Positions 5,385 through 7,368 of a stretch of 7,368 nucleotides of DNA are shown in pieces (within the stretch, counting starts at the first letter, position 1; the number at the start of each line of letters is the position of its first letter). A model generated the notes under the pieces. That model ran no database searches. It was not told where the DNA came from and worked only from the letters and a program-made list of their open reading frames with translations. Source of the stretch: an uncultured Alphaproteobacteria bacterium. Lineage in GTDB: Bacteria > Pseudomonadota > Alphaproteobacteria > UBA9655. The stretch lies in contig CALBSK010000110.1 of assembly GCA_937967795.1 (NCBI GenBank), positions 1-7,368 on the forward strand. Direction: 5' to 3'. The position numbers were made by a program, and so were the translations under genes.

Positions 5385-5479
5385 CGCTTGAAGTGCCCAG
5401 ACGTTTGTAGAGTACCCTATTCAAAAACCGTCGAAGACGTTATGGACCCGATTCGCCAGGATCAGAACATACGCAATAT

Positions 5480-5500
5480 GTGTTGCCAGAATGGCAACAC
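5480..5500. repeat. 9-bp hairpin upstream of the replication module
   Basis: GTGTTGCCA (5480-5488) and TGGCAACAC (5492-5500) form a tight perfect stem with a GAA loop and no T-tract on either strand. The stretch 5385-5652 has no coding frame worth calling; it holds this hairpin, the promoter at 5558-5586 and the leader hairpin at 5591-5625. It may carry regulatory RNA for replication. Confidence 0.5.
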
Positions 5501-5557
5501 TAAAAAGCACTCAAGTACACACCCTGCCTAGCTGTCATGCAAAGGTGAAAGAACAGA

Positions 5558-5586
5558 TTGTCATGGATATGCAGATGAGATAAACT
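5558..5586 (+). promoter_or_regulatory. Promoter of the replication operon
   Basis: TTGTCA (5558-5563), a 17-bp spacer and TAAACT (5581-5586). The predicted start at about 5592-5594 falls on the first bases of the hairpin at 5591-5625, so the messenger would begin with a stem. It reads into the 65-residue gene and possibly repA. Confidence 0.5.
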
Positions 5587-5590
5587 AAGC

Positions 5591-5625
5591 GCAACGCACA
5601 GGTGGAGTTAACACCTGCACGTTGC
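5591..5625 (+). promoter_or_regulatory. 5' leader hairpin of the replication operon
   Basis: GCAACGCACAGGTG (5591-5604) pairs with CACCTGCACGTTGC (5612-5625) at 12 of 14 positions, with a GAGTTAA loop. It lies at the predicted 5' end of the messenger and 14 bases before the ribosome binding site at 5640-5647. It could stabilise the transcript, be a target for an antisense RNA, or be an operator. Confidence 0.5.
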
Positions 5626-5652
5626 TAACCATAACGACTAGAAGGAGTCATC

Positions 5653-5850
5653 ATGGCTGATCATGATATACAAAAATCCAAACAATTATTAAAGCGTTTA
5701 GAAGAAGAAATGGAGTTTCTGAGAAGTCTCACGTCTCAGATAACCAATCTCTCGTCTCAGGCAATTGTCATTTCTTCCACTATAAAAGGAACTTGGAATT
5801 ATATTGACCAAGTCCATAAAAGCTGGAAGCTAGATATTGAAGAATCTTAA
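5653..5850 (+). CDS. Small helical protein upstream of repA, unknown function
   Basis: A 65-residue protein that I do not recognise. AGAAGGAG at 5640-5647, 5 bases before the ATG, is a strong ribosome binding site and makes it a convincing gene. Residues 5-32 (KQLLKRLEEEMEFLRSLTSQI) have leucine heptads typical of a short coiled coil; residues 33-58 continue as a Ser/Ile-rich helix ending in WNYIDQVHKSW. There is no signal peptide. It lies 82 bp before repA on the same strand, separated by the inverted repeat at 5857-5905. The position suggests a regulator of repA expression or of replication, but it has no recognisable DNA-binding motif. Confidence 0.7.
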   Translation: MADHDIQKSKQLLKRLEEEMEFLRSLTSQITNLSSQAIVISSTIKGTWNYIDQVHKSWKLDIEES

Positions 5851-5856
5851 AAAGTA

Positions 5857-5905
5857 AAGCTCTCAGAACATTCGAAACATAAGTTTTTCTTTGTTCTGAG
5901 AGCTT
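5857..5905 (+). promoter_or_regulatory. 14-bp inverted repeat between the small gene and repA
   Basis: AAGCTCTCAGAACA (5857-5870) and TGTTCTGAGAGCTT (5892-5905) are perfect arms around 21 bases. It starts 6 bases after the small gene's stop and ends 27 bases before the repA ATG. The T-tail is poor on the plus strand (TTAATT) and better on the minus strand. It could be a weak terminator or attenuator, or an operator. It does not resemble the iteron. Confidence 0.6.
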
Positions 5906-5932
5906 AATTAAAAAACAAGAAAAGGCTCATTT

Positions 5933-6985
5933 ATGAGGAAATTCCTTACCTTAATCCTTGAAAAACTAATAAAACAGCTTAAGGATGAAGAACCAGAAAT
6001 AGTCGCTTTGGAAAAAGCTGTTGTCGAAGAAGCTGCTCCTCAAACAAAAGTTACAGGAGAAGAAAGCGTTTCCATTGATGAGGTGTCTTCTCCTAAAACC
6101 AGTGAGAAACAAGAAAAAAACATCAAAAAAAAGAAAACAGAAATAATTCCTTATCCAGAAACTCCTATCAGGGATGTTATAGATTTAATGGAATTTCCTT
6201 TTCTTGCTCTTTCTAAAGATCGCGTAAATCCGATTATTTATGAAAGTGAAGACAAAACTCAAAAAGTTGAAATAAGCGGTCACAGAGGCCATTTTATTGC
6301 CAGTATTTATGACTGGGACATTATCTTGGTTGTCTCTGGAAAAATACAGGAAATCATAAACAGTAGCTCAGATATCCCATCCAAGAAAATAACAATTCCA
6401 CGACATGAACTTTTAAAGGCTCTACATAAGCAGGATGGAAAAAAACAACAAAATGATTTGGAAAAAAGCCTCTCAAGACTCCAGCTGACTGGAATAAACA
6501 CGACAGTGAATAACAAAGATTACAGGCACAGAGCAGGATTTGGCTTTATAGAGAGCTGGGGGTATCTAGAGCGGAAAAACAACAGAGAGATAAAAATCAT
6601 TCATATAACTCTCTCTGAATGGCTGTATGAACTCTGTTGTGCACAAGGATCTCTTCTCAAGTCAGACAGCTCTTATTTTGAATTAACCTCAGGATTGAAA
6701 AAATTTCTCTATAGGACAGCTCGAAAACACGCAGGAAATAACAGGGATGGGTGGGAGTTTACAATCAAAAAGCTTTATGAGAAATCAGGAAGTGAGCAAG
6801 AATTTAAAAAATTCAAAAGTGACCTAAAATATGCAGTTAAAGACAACAATATTCCTGAGTATTCTATGGAATGGGTAGAAAAAAATGGAAAAACACTTGT
6901 CGTTTTTAAAAGATCAAAAATCCACGAGATAGGCAGACTAGCAGAAGCAATTGATAAAAAAATTGGATTTAATGAAGTTAGGTAA
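5933..6985 (+). CDS. repA: Plasmid replication initiator protein A (RPA family)
   Basis: A 350-residue initiator that binds the iterons just downstream and starts plasmid replication. Residues 80-330 carry the RPA-family core: DLMEFPFLALSK (84-95), IYDWDIILVVSGK (125-137), the SRLQLTGINTTV helix-strand (181-192), and SSYFELTSGLKKFLYRTARKHAG (246-268), followed by LYEKSGS (281-287). Residues 1-75 are an added charged, low-complexity arm with a KKKK patch at 65-68. AAAAGG at 5920-5925 precedes the ATG by 7 bases. The length is usual for the family. The first iteron begins 10 bases after the stop, so gene and origin are one cassette. RepA probably limits its own copy number through the iterons. 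RPA proteins are mostly from alphaproteobacterial plasmids, which is the best host clue in this window. Confidence 0.88.
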   Translation: MRKFLTLILEKLIKQLKDEEPEIVALEKAVVEEAAPQTKVTGEESVSIDEVSSPKTSEKQEKNIKKKKTEIIPYPETPIRDVIDLMEFPFLALSKDRVNPIIYESEDKTQKVEISGHRGHFIASIYDWDIILVVSGKIQEIINSSSDIPSKKITIPRHELLKALHKQDGKKQQNDLEKSLSRLQLTGINTTVNNKDYRHRAGFGFIESWGYLERKNNREIKIIHITLSEWLYELCCAQGSLLKSDSSYFELTSGLKKFLYRTARKHAGNNRDGWEFTIKKLYEKSGSEQEFKKFKSDLKYAVKDNNIPEYSMEWVEKNGKTLVVFKRSKIHEIGRLAEAIDKKIGFNEVR

Positions 6986-6995
6986 ATAAGATGAC

Positions 6996-7140
6996 TTTGG
7001 GGGGTATATCACCGACCTTTGGAAGTAGGGGATAATTTTTGTATGGAATCCATTTGGGGGGTATATCACCGACCTTTGGGGGGTATATCACCGACCTTTG
7101 GGGGGTATATCACCGACCTTTGGGGGGTATATCACCGACC
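6996..7140 (+). repeat. Origin iterons, five perfect 22-bp copies
   Basis: The unit is TTT followed by GGGGGGTATATCACCGACC. Copies lie at 6996-7017, 7053-7074, 7075-7096, 7097-7118 and 7119-7140. The last four are in direct tandem without spacers; the first stands alone, 35 bp before the second. At 22 bp, about two helical turns, all copies would present the same face to RepA. Perfect identity of all five indicates recent homogenisation or strong selection. Confidence 0.95.
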
Positions 7141-7190
7141 AAAACACCCCTCAACATCGCAGAAATACAAGCGTTTTTTCTCCCTAAACT

Positions 7191-7221
7191 TATTTAAAAC
7201 TATTTAAAACTATTTTTAAAC
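7191..7221 (+). repeat. AT-rich direct repeats, probable DNA unwinding element
   Basis: TATTTAAAAC at 7191-7200 and 7201-7210, then TATTTTTAAAC at 7211-7221. Tandem AT-rich repeats 50 bp from iterons are the usual place where an iteron origin melts. Confidence 0.65.
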
Positions 7222-7231
7222 TGGTTTTTCC

Positions 7232-7240
7232 TGTGGATGA
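7232..7240 (-). promoter_or_regulatory. Near-consensus DnaA box
   Basis: TGTGGATGA is the complement of TCATCCACA, one base from the DnaA box TTATCCACA. It lies 10 bp beyond the AT-rich repeats, a typical arrangement for origins where RepA and host DnaA cooperate. Confidence 0.55.
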
Positions 7241-7267
7241 ATTTTCAAAAAACAGAATTTTTTAGAT

Positions 7268-7340
7268 CAATTTTCACCCCTAACTCGCTCCGCTCGTAAG
7301 TCGACAAATTTTACCCCCTTAGTTCGCTTCGCTCACAAAT
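7268..7340 (+). repeat. Degenerate 37-bp-period direct repeat
   Basis: Two diverged copies, 7268-7301 and 7305-7340, both run CAA-TTTT-ACCCC, then a TTAG/TAAC step, then a GCTCCGCTC or GCTTCGCTC motif. The motif CTTCGCTCACA at 7327-7337 also occurs at 1982-1992. REP-like or origin accessory sites are possible; the role is unknown. Confidence 0.5.
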
Positions 7341-7368
7341 TAAAAAGTTTTTGTAATTCCTCTCTCGC

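Larger units (their letters stand above)
6996..7355 (+). other. Replication origin region
   Basis: The order is iterons (6996-7140), AT-rich repeats (7191-7221), DnaA box (7232-7240), a degenerate direct repeat (7268-7340) and, past the circle junction, the long hairpin at 1-105. No gene is present between repA and 192. This is a complete iteron-type origin directly downstream of its initiator gene. Confidence 0.85.

Noticed and set aside
5480..5500. Terminator at the 9-bp hairpin
   Set aside because: Neither strand has a T-tract directly after the stem.
7019..7207. Open frame of 62 codons across the iterons
   Set aside because: Its repeated Gly-Tyr-His-Pro peptide is just the translation of the 22-bp iterons in shifting frames; no ribosome binding site.
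1..7368. CRISPR array, tRNA or rRNA genes
   Set aside because: The only spaced or tandem repeats are the iterons and the short AT repeats; no cloverleaf or rRNA-like sequence was seen.

Overview
This window reads as a complete small circular plasmid. Bases 1-13 are repeated at 7356-7368, so the circle is probably 7355 bp. It is AT-rich. The replication initiator matches replication initiator protein A (RPA family), which is typical of alphaproteobacteria. Low GC, decayed genes, IS debris and a HicAB toxin-antitoxin pair suggest a host-associated alphaproteobacterium such as a Holosporales- or Rickettsiales-like endosymbiont. The host is inferred from style; nothing here names the species.

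Layout. 7355/1-155: an unusually GC-rich long imperfect hairpin followed by a strong intrinsic terminator. 192-482: a small charged helical protein of unknown role. 674-919: a relic hicA 3' end followed by a short HicB-like protein with no DNA-binding domain. 955-994: a terminator facing left. 1228-1835: an intact hicAB operon on the minus strand, with a palindromic operator inside its promoter. 1870-2137: intergenic DNA with three hairpins.

2148-5374 looks like one transposed unit of about 3.2 kb. Its right part is a complete IS4-family insertion sequence (3956-5374) with 14-bp perfect inverted ends. Its left end (2148-2161) matches the same terminal repeat at 11 of 14 positions. The outer ends are flanked by an exact 10-bp direct repeat, CAACAGAAAG, at 2138-2147 and 5375-5384. 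The inner IS end has no such duplication. This is what a composite transposon, or an IS that captured passenger DNA, should look like. The cargo is a gene for an unrecognised secreted 362-residue protein plus an IS66-like transposase fragment.

5385-7355 is the replication module: a promoter, a leader hairpin, a 65-residue helical protein, a 14-bp inverted repeat, repA, five perfect 22-bp iterons, AT-rich 10-bp repeats, a near-consensus DnaA box and a degenerate direct repeat that leads back into the hairpin at base 1. No partition ATPase, relaxase or resolvase is visible. Maintenance probably relies on RepA-iteron control and HicAB addiction; the transposon supplies the only cargo gene that could act outside the cell.
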